Shown here: positions 47,337 through 59,290 of the stretch, in pieces
Layout of the letters: every line of letters begins with the position of its first letter
How positions within the stretch are numbered: the stretch's first letter is position 1
Assembly (NCBI RefSeq): GCF_965363235.1
Contig: NC_134845.1
Coordinates: 27,716,524 to 27,780,523 of the forward strand
Reading direction: 5' to 3'
Origin: Mytilus galloprovincialis
Lineage: Eukaryota; Mollusca; Bivalvia; Mytilida; Mytilidae
Length of the DNA stretch: 64,000 bases
Program-made: the position numbers and the translations under genes
Notes under the pieces: generated by a model
What the model saw: only the letters and a program-made list of their open reading frames with translations
What the model was told of the DNA's origin: nothing
Databases searched by the model: none

Positions 47337-49225
47337 ATGCAAAGCACAATAACGTCATCATTCATCTCAAAAGATTTACAATTTTGTATAAAAAAAACAC
47401 ACTATTCATGTCTCGATGGCGTTAACTTAGGCAATATCCTTCTAGATCATAAATTAGTTAAGTCGAAAATACCTCCTTATTTCAAAGATCAGTCTGTACC
47501 AATAATTTCTTATACCTATACTAAACCAATTGCAACTAAAAATTTCAATTACAAACACGTTTTGCTGGATCTCAACATTGACGACTTCAAGTCCGGTTAA
47601 ACCTCCTGATTGCACCTGTGCTTGTTCCCAATTCACATGTAACCCGACTAGCCACGTTATTACTGGAGACCTCAACGTTGTCAATAAACTTCCCTGTAAA
47701 ATTTGATATCCAAAGATCCGAAATATCGTGAGTCTTAATCCATAAATTGGAAATACAGCTTCAAAATACTGATGGATTCAGTCGAGAATTATGCCAGGCA
47801 ATGGACTTAACGCGAGAAAGAAGACATAGAAACAATGTTACAAAACACTTGTCCTATCTCCATGACAAATAGGTTGTTGTCTCTGCAGATAAAGCCCCAA
47901 ACAACATCATTTTTGTGTGTAAATATCATTAAATAAACTGCTTGATAAATGAATAAGGTATTGACGATTCACTTGGAAACTCAACATATACCCCCACGAC
48001 ACTTACCAAAGAGGACATCCTGAATAATCCTAGGTTTGTTCTATGTTCTTTGAAATTTCAAACAAAGATGAAGATCACTAGCTGTATTGGATACCTAAAC
48101 TACACAAGTGTCCTTACAAACAACGGTATATTGCTGGGTCTTTCGAGTGCTCCACGAAACCTTTTTCTAAATCATTGACATCTATTCTATCAGCAATCAA
48201 AGCCGGGCTCTAAAGTCATTGTGAAACTGCCTATTCTAGAGGTGGTGTGAATGAAATGTAGATACTCAAAAATTCCAACAATCTTTTAGAGTACATACAA
48301 TCAAAGACTATCTCATCTTCAAATAGTATTAAACCATTTGGCTTTTCTACACTTTACACAAGTATTCCCCATTCCAAACTAAATGACAAATTTAAAGAGT
48401 TGGTATTACTTTGTTTCATTAAAAACAATGGCGAACGTATAGATACAAGTATCTTGTCTTAAAAATTGGGGAGGGATAAATCCTACTTTGTAAAGAATCA
48501 CTCTGATTCAAACAAAAAATTCTCTGAAAGTGACATTATCAAGATGCTTGATATCTTGATTGACAATATATTTATTACGTTTGGAGGACGAGTTTTTCAA
48601 CAGACTGTCGGAATGTGAGCCAATTGTGCCCCTCTTCTTGCCGACTTGTTTCTTTATTATTGTGAGGCTGACTTCATACAGGAACTTCTTAGGAAGAAAG
48701 ATAAAAAGTTAGCAATATCCTTTAACTTTACGTTCCGCTATATAATGATGATGTTCTCTCACCAAATAATACAAAATTTGGTGACTACTAGTATGTTGAG
48801 ACAAGAGATAAAATGATACTTCAGATACAGTTAAGTCTGCCTCGTATTTTGACTAACATCTAGAAATTGACAATGAATGTCGGTTTAAAACAAAACTTTA
48901 CGACAAAAGAGATGATTTCAGCCTCCCAATAGTGAACTTTCCATTTCTATGTAGCAACATTCCAGTAGCGCCTGCATACGGAGTATATATTTCCCAATTG
49001 ATACGATATTCCCAAGCTTGTATTTCCTATCATGATTCCTTGATAGAGGATTGCTGCTCACAAGGAAGCTATTAAACCAAGAGTTCAAAATGGTGACGTT
49101 GAAATTATCCTTTCGTAAATTTTACGGACGCCATCACGAGTTGGTTGACCGTTATGAAATAACCGTGTCACAGATGATATCGGATATGTTTCTTATGTCG
49201 TAACTGCAATATTCTTCCCTTTTCA
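47337..49225 (+). pseudogene. Decayed reverse-transcriptase gene (Penelope-like type), longer copy
   Basis: Recognisable blocks in order, in different frames, are KSKIPPYFKDQSVPIISYTY (about 47458), ADKAPNNIIFVCK (about 47887), a GYLNYTS block (about 48090), GFSTLYTSIPHSKL (about 48340), FGGRVFQQTVG then a stop and ANCAPLLADLFLYY (about 48578-48662), FNFTFRYI (about 48722) and FYGRHHELVDRY (about 49117). The block order matches reverse transcriptases of a family common in bivalves. The catalytic YxDD region is frameshifted after FRYI. Several stops and indels make it non-functional. No endonuclease domain was identified. Confidence 0.75.
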
Positions 49226-49259
49226 CGAATATGACCTACCAAATTAGACTATTTACTGG

Positions 49260-49510
49260 ATTTGTAATAACATAAGCAACACGACAGGTGCCACATGTGG
49301 AGCAGAATCTGCTTACTTTTCCAGAGCACCTGAGATCACCCTAAGTTTTTGGTGGGGTTCGTGTTACTTAGTCTTTAGTTTTCTATATTGTGTCTTCTGT
49401 ATACTATTATTTGTCTGTTTGTCTTTTACTTTTAGCCATGGCGTTGTCAGTTTATTTTCAATCTATGAGTTTGACTGTCCCTCTGATATCTTTCGTCCCT
49501 CTTTCAGAAA
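49260..49510 (+). repeat. 3' tail of the reverse-transcriptase element
   Basis: It has ggtgccacatgtggagcaga, agcacctgagatcaccct, ttggtggggttcgtgttact and ccatggcgttgtcagtttat. Pieces recur at 40370-40435 and 51070-51200, so this non-coding tail moves with, or is shared between, elements. Confidence 0.65.
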
Positions 49511-49844
49511 GGATATACAGTTACGATACTATTGTCCGGTCGTTATTTTTTTTTTCTTAAATTAATATTGATTCAATCATAGGGTTTTTGAATCGGAAAT
49601 AAACAAATTCATTCTAAATTCAGTTGTTGGCATGATAGATCATGCATGATACGGGTTATGTTCTTCTCGTATATTTTATGGTGGTATGCTAATAACCCGC
49701 TAAAGGTCGAGATTGTGCTTGATTTTCATACGACGAAGATCTAATGTTTCAATCAGTTTAATTGAGGTCTTATTCTGGAATGTCTGTAACTGCTAGTATA
49801 TAGTCCTTTGAAAAATAACGTATCAGTCATTTTAATTAGTTTCT

Positions 49845-49905
49845 TCAGAGACATATAATACAATATATTGTACATATAATACAATATATTGTATTATATG
49901 TCTAT
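49845..49905. repeat. Perfect AT-rich palindrome
   Basis: The block gacatataatacaatatatt, with its inverse ending attgtattatatgtc, forms a stem from about 49850 to 49903. An internal repeat gtacatataatacaatatat makes two alternative hairpins possible. Confidence 0.7.
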
Positions 49906-50092
49906 TCTGACATCTGACTTTTTATAAACTGAGTTTTACTGTGCGTATTGCTGTGTGATTGTATATTCTACATTGTCTGGAGATATAATAGGGGGATTAA
50001 TATACCACAAAACAGTCCGGTTTAACTCCGCCGTATTTTGTGCAGGTCCCAAATCAGAAGCCCCTGGGCTTTGTTGGTCATTCATTGTTTTT

Positions 50093-50870
50093 AGCTCACC
50101 TGGCCGAAAGGCCAAGTGAGCTTTTCTCATCACTTGGCGTCCGGCGTCCGTCGTCGTCGTCCGTCGTCGTCGTCCGTCGTCGTCGTCCTGCGTTAACTTT
50201 TACAAAAATCTTCTCCTCTGAAACTTCTGGGCCAAATTTAACCAAACTTGGCCAAAATCATCATTGGGGTATCTAGTTAAAAAAAATGTGTCCGGTAACT
50301 CGGCCAACAAACCAAGATGGCCGCCATGGCTAAAAATAGAACATGGGGGTAAAATGCAGTTTTTGGCTTATAACTCAAAAACCAAAGCATTAAGAGCAAA
50401 TCTGACAGGAAGTAAAATTGTTGATCAGGTCACGATCTATCTGCCCTGGAATTTTCAGATGAATCGGATAATCGGTAATTTTGAGGAAATTTTGCTGTTT
50501 TTTTTGTTATTATCTTGAATATTATTATAGATAGAGATAAACTGTAAACAGCAATAATGTACAGCAAAGTAAGAACTAAAAATAAGTCAGTATGACCAAA
50601 ATAGTCAATTGACCCCCTAAGGAGTTATTGCCCTTCATAGTCAATTTTTAACAATTTTCTTAAAATTTGAAGATTTTCAATAACATTTTCCACAGAAAGT
50701 ACTGTTGTAGAGAGAGATAATTGTAAGCAGCAAGAATGTTTAGTAAAGTAAGATCTACAAACACATCAACATCACCAAAACACAATTTTGTCATGAATCC
50801 ATCTGTGTCCATTGTTTCATATTCACATAGACCAAGGTGAGCGACACAGGCTCTTTAGAGCCTCTAGTTT
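50093..50870 (+). mobile_element. Hairpin-ended element, copy A
   Basis: The left end agctcacctggccgaaaggc folds on itself (agctcacctggcc with ggccaagtgagct). The right end gacacaggctctttagagcc also contains a hairpin (aggctctttagagcct). Behind the left hairpin is a cgtcgtcgtccg run (50139-50190). The body has gccaaatttaaccaaacttg, atggccgccatgg and repeated tggtcaattgacccc-type phrases. Copies B and C are in the opposite orientation. The short frames inside are not genes. Confidence 0.8.
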
Positions 50871-50887
50871 TTAATTTTTAGTTCATT

Positions 50888-51260
50888 TTATATATGATTC
50901 AGGGCCAGCTGAAGCCCACCTCCAGGTGCAGGATTTTCGTACCGTGTAAATGACTCACTGGTAGCCTTGGTCTACATGTTTTCTGCTATTTGGTCGAGGT
51001 GTTGTATATATCGGACACATTCCACATTTCCATTCTTTTTCCCTCTGAATGTTTACGTACAATAAGCAACAAGATAGGTGCCACATGTAAAACTGGATAT
51101 TGCTACCTATCCGAGGCACCTTTAATAGATTATCCCTGGTTTCTCGTTGAATTCTTGTTGCTCAGTATTAAGTTTTTCGTGTAATGTTTGTAGAATGTTC
51201 TTTATGTTTTCGATGTTTGTCATTGGTTTTTTGGGGTTCTCTTTAACTTTAAAATTTTGA
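50888..51260. repeat. Mollusc repeat fragments between element copies
   Basis: About 50898-51045 (agggccagctgaagcccacc, tgtatatatcggacacattcc) is a diverged copy of the family also at 59159-59290. About 51062-51200 resembles the tail at 49260-49400 (gataggtgccacatgt, atccgaggcacctttaatag). Confidence 0.6.
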
Positions 51261-51267
51261 CTAATAT

Positions 51268-53552
51268 AAACTAGAGGCTCTAAAGAGCCTGTGTCGCTCA
51301 CCTTGGTCTATGTGCATATTAAACAAAGGACACAAATGGATTCATGACAAAATTGTATTTTGGTGATGGTGATGTGTTTGAAGTTCTTACTTTACTGACC
51401 GATTTTGCTTCTTACAATTATATCTATAATGAACTTTGCCCATTAGTAACAGAGAACTATATTTGGTAAAAATTTACATATATTTACCAAATTAATGAAA
51501 ATTGTTAAAAATTGACTATAAAGGGCAATAACTCCGTAAGGGGTCAATTGACCATTTAGGTCATGTTGACTTATTTGTAGATCTTACTTTGCTGAACATT
51601 ATTGCTGTTTACAGTTTATCGCTATCTATAATAGTATTCAAGATAACCAAAAACGGCAAAATTTCTTTAAAAATTACCAATTGGAGGGCAGCAACCCAAC
51701 AACCAGTTGTCCAATTCATCTGAAAAATTCAGGGCAGATAGATATTGACTTGATTAACAATTTAACTTCTTGTCAGATTTGCTCTAGATGCTTTGAATTC
51801 ATAGTTATAAGCCAAAAACTGCATTTTACCCCTATGTTCTATTTTTAGCCGTGGCGGCCATCTTGGTTGAATGGCCAGGTCATCGGACACATTTTTCAAA
51901 CTAGATACCCCAAAGATGATTGTGGCCTAGTAGTTTCAGTGGATATTTTGTAAAAGATTACTTAGATTTATGAAAAATGGTTAAAGATTGACTATAAAGG
52001 GCAATAACTCCTAAAGGGGTCAACTGACCATTTTGGTCATGTTGACTTATTTGTAGATCTTACTTTGCTGAACATTATTGCTGTTTACAATTTATCTCTA
52101 TCTATAATAATATTCAAGATAATAACCAAAAACAGCAAAATTTCCTCAAAATTACCAATTCAGGGGCAGCAACCCAACAACCGATTGACCGATTCATCTG
52201 AAAATTTCAGGGCAGATAGATCTTGACCTGATAAACATTTTTATCCCATGTCAGATTTCCTCAAAATGCTTTGGTTTTTGAGTTATAAGCCAAAAACTGC
52301 ATTTTACCCCTATGTTCTATTTTTAGCGGTGGCGGCCATCTTGGTTGGTTGACCAGGTCACGCCACACATTTTTTAAACTAGATACCCCAAAGATGATTG
52401 TGGCCAAGTTTGGATTAATTTGGCCCAGTAGTTTCAGAAGAGAAGATTTTTGTAAAAGATTAATTTAATTTATGAAAAATGGTTAAAATTGACTATAAAG
52501 GGCAATAACTCCTAAACGGGTCAACTGACCATTTTGGTCATGTGACTTATTTGTAGATCTTACTTTGCTGAACATTATTGCTGTTTACAGTTTATCTCTA
52601 TCTATAATAATATTCAAGATAATAACCAAAAACAGCAAAATTTCCTCAAAATTACCAATTCAGGGGCAGCAACCCAACAACCGATTGACTGATTCATCTG
52701 AAAATTTCAGGGCAGATAGATCTTGACCTGATAAACCTTTTTATCCCGTCAGATTTCCTCAAAATGCTTTGGTTTTTGAGTTATAAGCCAAAAACTGCAT
52801 TTTACCCCTTTGTTCTATTTTTAGCCGTGGCGGCCATCTTGGTTGGTTGACCAGGTCACGCCACACATTTTTTAAACTAGATACCCCAAAGATGATTGTG
52901 GCCAAGTTTGGATTAATTTGGCCCAGTAGTTTCAGAGGAGAAGATTTTTGTAAAAGATTACTTTAATTAACGAAAAATGGTTAAAAATTGACTATAAAGG
53001 GCAATAACTCCTAAACGGGTCAACTGACCATTTTGGTCATGTTGACTTATTTGTAGATCTTACTTTGCTGAACATTATTGCTGTTTACAGTTTATCTCTA
53101 TCTATAATAATATTCAAGATAATAACCAAAAACAGCAAAATTTCCTCAAAATTACCAATTCAGGGGCAGCAACCCAACAACCGATTGACCGATTCATCTG
53201 AAAATTTCAGGGCAGATAGATCTTGACCTGATAAACATTTTTACCCCATGTCAGATTTGCTCTAAATGCTTTGGTTTTTGAGTTATAAGCCAAAAACTGC
53301 ATTTTACCCCTATGTTCTATTTTTAGCCGTGGCGGCCATCTTGGTTGGTTGACCGGGTCACGCCACACATTTTTAAACTAGATACCCCAATGATGATTGT
53401 GGCCAAGTTTGGTTTGATTTGGCCCAGTAGTTTCAGAGGAGAAGATTTTTGTAAAAGTTAACGACAACGGACGACGACGACGACGGACGACGGACGACGA
53501 CGGACGCCAAGTGATGAGAAAAGCTCACTTGGCCCTTCGGGCCAGGTGAGCT
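51268..53552 (-). mobile_element. Hairpin-ended element, copy B, internally multiplied
   Basis: Opposite to copy A: it starts aaactagaggctctaaagag and ends ggcccttcgggccaggtgag followed by ct. At 2285 bp it is almost three times copy A because the body repeats. The phrase tgtagatcttactttgctga recurs at about 51577, 52052, 52552 and 53052, a period of 475-500 bp. The two 500-bp steps are nearly identical, the first unit more diverged. Each unit contains ctataaagggcaataactcc, gccgtggcggccatcttgg and gatgattgtggccaa. Confidence 0.85.
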
Positions 53553-53555
53553 AAA

Positions 53556-53885
53556 AAAGAAGATGTGGTATGATTGCCAATGAGACAACTAGCCACAAAA
53601 GACCAAAATGACACAGAAATTAACAACTATAGGTCACTGTACTGCCTTCAACAATGAGCAAAGCCTATACCACATAGTCAGCTATAAAAGGCCCTGATAA
53701 CACAATGCAAAACAAGTCTAACAAGAAAACTAACGGCCTTATTTATGTACAAAAAAATGAACGAAAAACAAATATGTAACACATAAACAAACGACAACCA
53801 CTGAATTACAGGCTCCTGACTTGGGACAGGCACATACATAAATAATGTGGCGGGGTTAAACATGTTAGCGGGATCCCAACCCTCC
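53556..53885 (+). repeat. Best-preserved copy of the gatgtggtatgattgccaat repeat
   Basis: It reads from agaagatgtggtatgattgc to cctaacctgggacagtgg, with ttcaacaatgagcaaagcc, agctataaaaggccctgata and caggctcctgacttgggaca. It starts only three bases after copy B of the hairpin-ended element. Serves as the reference for the many fragments elsewhere. Confidence 0.75.
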
Positions 53886-53892
53886 CCCTAAC

Positions 53893-54062
53893 CTGGGACA
53901 GTGGTGCAGAGGCGGATTTAGGGGGGGGGGCCCGGGCCCCCCCTTTTTGGGAAAAAAATTGGTTGCTTATATAGGGAATCACTGAAGCGTGACTGGAGCG
54001 GGCCCCCTCTTAGGTCAGTCAGTGGGCCCCCACTTATGAAAATTTCTGGATCCGCCACTGTG
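53893..54062. mobile_element. cagaggcggatttag...ctggatccgccactg element
   Basis: The ends cagaggcggattta and tggatccgccactg are imperfect inverted repeats about 170 bp apart. The interior has long G and C runs (ggggggggggcccgggcccc-like) and tatatagggaatcactgaag. The same family is truncated at 43380-43540. Non-coding MITE-like unit. Confidence 0.65.
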
Positions 54063-54650
54063 GTATAACAGTACAACAGAAGAACGAACTAGAACTATAA
54101 GTCCTTTTAATATCTTCTGTCTTTTCCCAAGAATATTTCTCTATATCATTATATTCATTCAATAGGCTCTGTTGTTAAATTAAGTTTCCTGTTTATGGCC
54201 ATTTTGATCGTAGTAACATCACTTCTCAGATTTACTATGTCAGGAACATATTTTTTTATTTCTATGTATATCAGCAGTTTATTAGATGTTCTTTAAATTT
54301 TTGCCAACCAAAAACTTTCTTTGACTTGACAGGGCTGTCATTTATTTCTTTGTTTAAGCAAGTGATCATCCTGTTGAAATTGCAACACTGAATACAGCCA
54401 AGGTTTTCAATTGTGTGCTTTACTACTCCAACATAAGGTTAGATAGCACAAGGCATGAAAAATAATCCCTTCACCTCCTGCTATCATGGCTATCCTTGTT
54501 ATGTGTTATAAGAACAAAAGAAGATGTATGATATACAGAATAAGTCAAAATTATTGTATTTGAGGGAATCTTGAAATCCTCCACATTTCGATTTCAGGTT
54601 CTCCTAGGATAAATAAAATCTCATGTAGGTTATTTAAAGGAGCTATATCT
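54063..54650. other. AT-rich sequence, no gene seen
   Basis: No repeat or exon recognised. Confidence 0.45.
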
Positions 54651-54658
54651 ATGCTTAA

Positions 54659-55278
54659 GGGCATACGATACAGTTACAGGGAATGTAATGACGTTGCTAA
54701 CGTAAAATGTTATTTTCGCGACGTCAAACTATGACATATCGGGAAAAGATGCATTTTTCGACTGATTTTTATCATTCAAACTGTTTTAATTTGAAAACGA
54801 GTGCATGGACCCCTATTTTTTAAAACAGCAATTTGTTTCATTTTGCAAGGAGATTATGTGACCCAAATTTTATAAAACTGTAAATAGCGCATTTTTTTTA
54901 ATTTTGATAAACATGCAGCAAAAAATGACGTTTTTCCTCTATTCATGAACATTTGATAAATATAGAGTTATTTCGGAATAAAAAAATGCATAATTTTTAA
55001 TGATACTTATAAAATACAGAAATTACCGATTATTTAACAAAAAACAATCTGTGTTCATCTTTTAAAACAAAAAAGTTATGTCTTTTTTTCGAAAAAGAAA
55101 ATACGGACACAAATCTGAATTTTGAGCAAATTTACAAAATGTCGACCTCATTTTACTCAAAAAGTAGCACATGAAGGTATATTTTTTATTACATATTTGA
55201 TTTAATCAGATAAAAAATAGCCTATATGCAAATTTTCATCAACTTGTAAATACAGGTTCAAAACTGTATCGTATGCCC
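54659..55278. mobile_element. TTAA-flanked inverted-repeat element, second family
   Basis: TTAA at 54655-54658 is followed by GGGCATACGATACAGTT. The right end AACTGTATCGTATGCCC is followed by TTAA at 55279-55282. The 17-bp ends are a perfect inverted repeat and the element is 620 bp. The inside is AT-rich without a transposase frame. The TTAA target points to a piggyBac-type transposase acting in trans. The sequence differs from the element at 9937-10815. Confidence 0.85.
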
Positions 55279-55282
55279 TTAA

Positions 55283-55860
55283 TCCAGACTTTTTACCTAA
55301 TCCAATCCAAACTTTGCTTAGTTTGGGGGTCCTTAAGCTTCCTTCCCTTTTTTCAAAATTCTGTATTCGCATAGGAGCTCCAGCCTCCACCTCAACTCTT
55401 ATTATTTGTTGATCAAGAGAGCAAATTGATAAAACTAAAGGCATGCATACTTGAAAAAACTGCTCTAAAGATATAACTCACATTTTTCAAATTTGTGCAT
55501 ATGTACACAGACATGAGAATAATCGGGACCTAGAATTGGTAGATAACCTGGGTAAATTCTGTTTAGTAAGGGTGGTTAGTGCCTAAGGAAACAATACTTC
55601 CAATCTTTTCAAAAACCAAACATAATAAACCAAGTATGGGAGTTCTAATCATGCTGATTTGAAATCATATGATATGAAATCATGTCATCCTACACTCTAT
55701 TGTCATTGGTCTAAAAAGACACAGAAACATTACAGGAAGCTGTAATCTGTTTAAATACAGAAACAGTTTTATGATTCTGAGCAAAGTATCATTTGTAATT
55801 CTTACAACTAATAGAAATATTCTGCTCTTTAAAAAAAGAATAAAATTTTTGCCTTTGATT
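55283..55860. other. AT-rich sequence, no gene seen
   Basis: No repeat or exon recognised. The minus frame at 55202-55444 overlaps the TTAA element and is not a gene. Confidence 0.45.
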
Positions 55861-55861
55861 G

Positions 55862-56265
55862 AATGATTGATTATTTCATGTATATATGCAACTTACAGCA
55901 CTCTTAGCTATTTAGTCCAGTTTGTATTCGTGGTGGAAGCTGGATAGTCTCACATAGACAAGCTGGGGCCGTGGGACCAGCTTGTCTGGCAAAAAAGCTG
56001 TTGGACGTCAAGAGTAATCTCATACTAGAAGCTTAAATGTCAGAAGAGAACACCATCCTATTGACAGGAAAACTTACAATCCTTATCAATTAAGATTGGA
56101 GTTTAGCACACGTGTCAAACACTGGTGGGCAAGAACTCACCACCTCAGTGTTAACATATTCTTATGCATGGTTGAAAGCTGTAATGTAATCTATAGTTGT
56201 TTACTTACACATCATTTGGTCTCTGGTTAAGAAATGTCTCATTGGCAATCATACCACAACTTATT
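55862..56265. repeat. Diverged SINE followed by common repeat fragment
   Basis: About 55865-56150 keeps gttttgtccag-like, gtggtggaagctggatagtc, tattgacaggaaaacttaca and aagaactcaccacctcagtg in the same order as 40870-41070. A small palindrome agacaagctggggcc / agcttgtct lies at about 55960-55990. About 56160-56265 is a fragment of the ctcattggcaatcataccac family. Confidence 0.6.
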
Positions 56266-56798
56266 TAGTGATACAATAGATGAGCTAAAAAGACCAGCCT
56301 TTGTGGCCCTCATTTGCTTTTGACCAAGTGATCTAATACAAATAAATGGTGTACTATTTTAATGAACATAGCAGATGATATGACATAAATACAATATTCC
56401 ATGTTCTATTGCACATTGCCGTACATTATTCTTTCCTTTAAACAAACAAACCTAAGGAATGCCAGTTCAAATAAATGTCTACATTCTACTCCATACTAGT
56501 GTCTTCAATTTTTATTAGGCATGAAAGAAAAAAGATAGTGTAATATAGAATGCAGAAATTTATCAGGGGCATCCATTACAAATGAAAGACATTTTTTGAC
56601 ATCACCACTTATTAATTTTTGCATTATCATCAATAACCTTATTTCTTTTTATTTCATTTTGTTGAAATATTATTACTTTATTTTTAAACAAATAAAATCT
56701 CCTCAGCCAAAAAATAATTAAAACAGGAAGACATATTTGACCTTAGAAACCTGAGATCAGGATTAACCAATGAATATGCAAAAATTAATAATAACATT
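56266..56798. other. AT-rich sequence, no gene seen
   Basis: No repeat or exon recognised. Confidence 0.45.
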
Positions 56799-57606
56799 AA
56801 ACTAGAGGCTCTAAAGAGCCTGTGTCGCTCACCTTGGTCTATGTGCATATTAAACAAAGGACACAAATGGATTCATGACAAAATTGTATTTTGGTGATGG
56901 TGATGTGTTTGAAGTTCTTACTTTACTGAACATTCTTGCTTCTTACAATTATATCTATAATGAACTTTGCCCATTAGTAACAGAGAAAAATATTTGGTAA
57001 AAATTTACATAAATTTACCAAATTAATGAAAATTGTTAAAAATTGACTATAAAGGGCAATAACTCCTTAAGGGGTCAACTGACAATTTTGGTCATGTTTG
57101 ACTTATTTGTAGGTCTTACTTTGCTGAACATTATTGCTGTTTACAGTTTATCTCTATCTATAATAGTATTCAAGATAATAACCAAAAACTGCAAAATTTC
57201 CTTAAAATAACCATTTCACAGGCAGCAACCCAACAACAGGTTGTCCTATTCGTCTGAAAATTTCAAGGCAGATAGATCTTGACCTGATCAACCATTTTAC
57301 CCTATGTCAGATTTGCTCTAAATGCTTTGGTTTTTGAGTTATTAGCCAAAAACTGCATTTTACCCCTATGTTCTATTTTTAGCCATGGTGGCCATCTTGG
57401 TTGGTTTGACGGGTCACGCCACACATTTTTTAAACTAGATACCCCAAGGATGATTGTGGCCAAGTTTGGTAGAATTTGGCCCAGTAGTTTCAGAGGAGAA
57501 GATTTTTGTAAAAGTTTACGGACGACAGACGACGGACGCAGGACGACGGACGACGGACGCCAAGTGATGAGAAAAGCTCACTTGACCTTTCAGGTCAGGT
57601 GAGCTA
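56799..57606 (-). mobile_element. Hairpin-ended element, copy C
   Basis: Same orientation as copy B, from aaactagaggctctaaagag to aggtcaggtgagct. At about 808 bp with a single body unit it represents the unexpanded form. The first 280 bases match copy B almost exactly (gtgtcgctcaccttggtcta, tggattcatgacaaaattgt). Behind the right hairpin lies a gacggacgacggacgccaag run. Confidence 0.85.
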
Positions 57607-58796
57607 ACAATACAATGTACAAACATTTTTCATACAATAATAAGTTCCCCTTTGATTATGTTACTATATGTATATAACACAAATTTCCATAATAGAAATG
57701 TACATCAACTAAGAAATGAAAGCATCAATTTCAAAGTTTGAAACATATTAGAAAATATTGCTTAGAAAAATACTTTTTTTTTAGCTTTTTTGATAAACTT
57801 TATCAGAAACCACAACAATGGAAGAAAACAACAGATAATCAACATACAACCATAAAATTATATTTTCCCAGCCAAAAGTTACAATCCTATCCCCTCCTCA
57901 TTACTGAAGAAAAGAAAAGGGGCCCAGATCATAACCTTAGGCTACTGAAGATGTCATTTTACTTTAAACATTTACAAATCACAAGTAAGATTTAACAGAG
58001 ATCCTAATCAACATTACAGTTTTTTCATCATCAACTATTATTTACAATAAGTTAACCCATAACAGGCTAACCTTGGTACAGTTATACAAAGGTCATGCAT
58101 ATAATTGAGAGTTGAACCATTATTTACAATAAGATAACCCATAACAGTCTTACTTTGGTACAGTTATACAAAGGTCAAAATGCGTATAATGGAGAGTTGA
58201 AAACAATATATCAAAAAGCAATGAATTACTACATAAAAACATTAAAATATTTATATTTTGTAATGACATATACATCCACAGTATTGTCTTAAAGCTCAAA
58301 ACTTTTGGTTTCAGTAGTACTCTATTTCTAATATTTTTCAACATAGAAACAAAATCCTAGAACAATACTTAGTTACAACTGCACCAATGTCCAATCTATA
58401 ACAGGACAGATTTTAAAACTTACCGTAATTCCAAATCAATTAAAATTACAACTGATATTTAAAAGGGGTAAGAAATTGTGTTATAGAACAATTGTGTACT
58501 TTAAATTATTCACAAAAACTCAATGGGTGAACAAATAGATTGCATACTGCACCAAAATTTGAAAATAAATTTAATTAAGTTACTTCTGGATCAACCCCAA
58601 TCAATTAAATACATATAAAGTTGTTGTCAGAAAAGCATAAGAACTAACAATTGACAAAAACTATAAAGTACACTCACATTTCATCATCTTTGTATAAATA
58701 TAGATTTGACCACAATCCCTCATTGATTATATTTATAAACCAAGATAGACGATAGACAAATTATAAAATCCTTTGATGATTGTTTAGGAAAAAGTC
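57607..58796. other. AT-rich sequence with small duplication
   Basis: tatttacaataagttaaccc and ttggtacagttatacaaagg recur about 75-80 bp apart at 58037-58095 and 58120-58175, a local tandem duplication. No gene seen. Confidence 0.5.
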
Positions 58797-59100
58797 CTGT
58801 TTAAGGCAGCAACCATTTGATTTTCTGGGGGGGGGGGGGGGGGGCTATGGTTTTTTTTGGAAAAAAAAGTTTGTTTCCAGTTTTTGGAGAAAAAAATAAT
58901 TTGTTTTTGATTCTGAGAAAAAAAAATTGTTGTTTCACCCTCAGCTGCCACTATATGTAATGCTAAAATTGAAAAAAAAAAATTGTTTTCGACTTGTCGT
59001 GAAAAAAATAGATTGTTTTTCGCCACAGGCGAAAAAAAAAATTTGTCCAGAAAAAAAAACCATAGCCTCCCCCAGAAAATCAAATGGTTGCTGCCTAAAC
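58797..59100. mobile_element. Foldback element with A/T-run interior
   Basis: The left end aggcagcaaccatttgattt, then tctgggggg and ctatgg, is the reverse complement of the right end ccatagcctcccccagaaaa, then tcaaatggttgctgcct. The arms are about 45 bp, with an 18-G run at 58827-58844 on the left and only five C on the right. The interior is four or five diverged units of gaaaaaaaa...ttgttttc. The overlapping frames on both strands are artefacts of this low complexity. Confidence 0.8.
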
Positions 59101-59154
59101 GACCTTCATTGTCATGTTTAAATAACCTGCATTGTCACTGAACAATAGGCATTA

Positions 59155-59290
59155 TAGTTTAGGGGCCAGGCATGCACCTCAGTTTCTCCCTGTGTTGTAG
59201 ACCCATTAGTGACCTTGGGTTGTTTTTTTTTGCTCTTTGGTCAGGTTTTTATCTCTTTGACACATTCCTGGTTTCTATTCTCAATTTTGC
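59155..59290 (+). repeat. Mollusc repeat fragment
   Basis: ggggccaggcatgcacctca, gttgtagacccattagtgac and atctctttgacacattcctg match in order the piece at 50898-51045. Confidence 0.55.

Noticed and set aside
50040..50518. Open frames through copy A of the hairpin-ended element (and 57327-57602 in copy C)
   Set aside because: Not conserved between copies, and they run through hairpins and cgtcgt runs.
58784..59121. Overlapping frames on both strands with Phe/Lys-rich products
   Set aside because: They arise from A/T runs of the foldback element.
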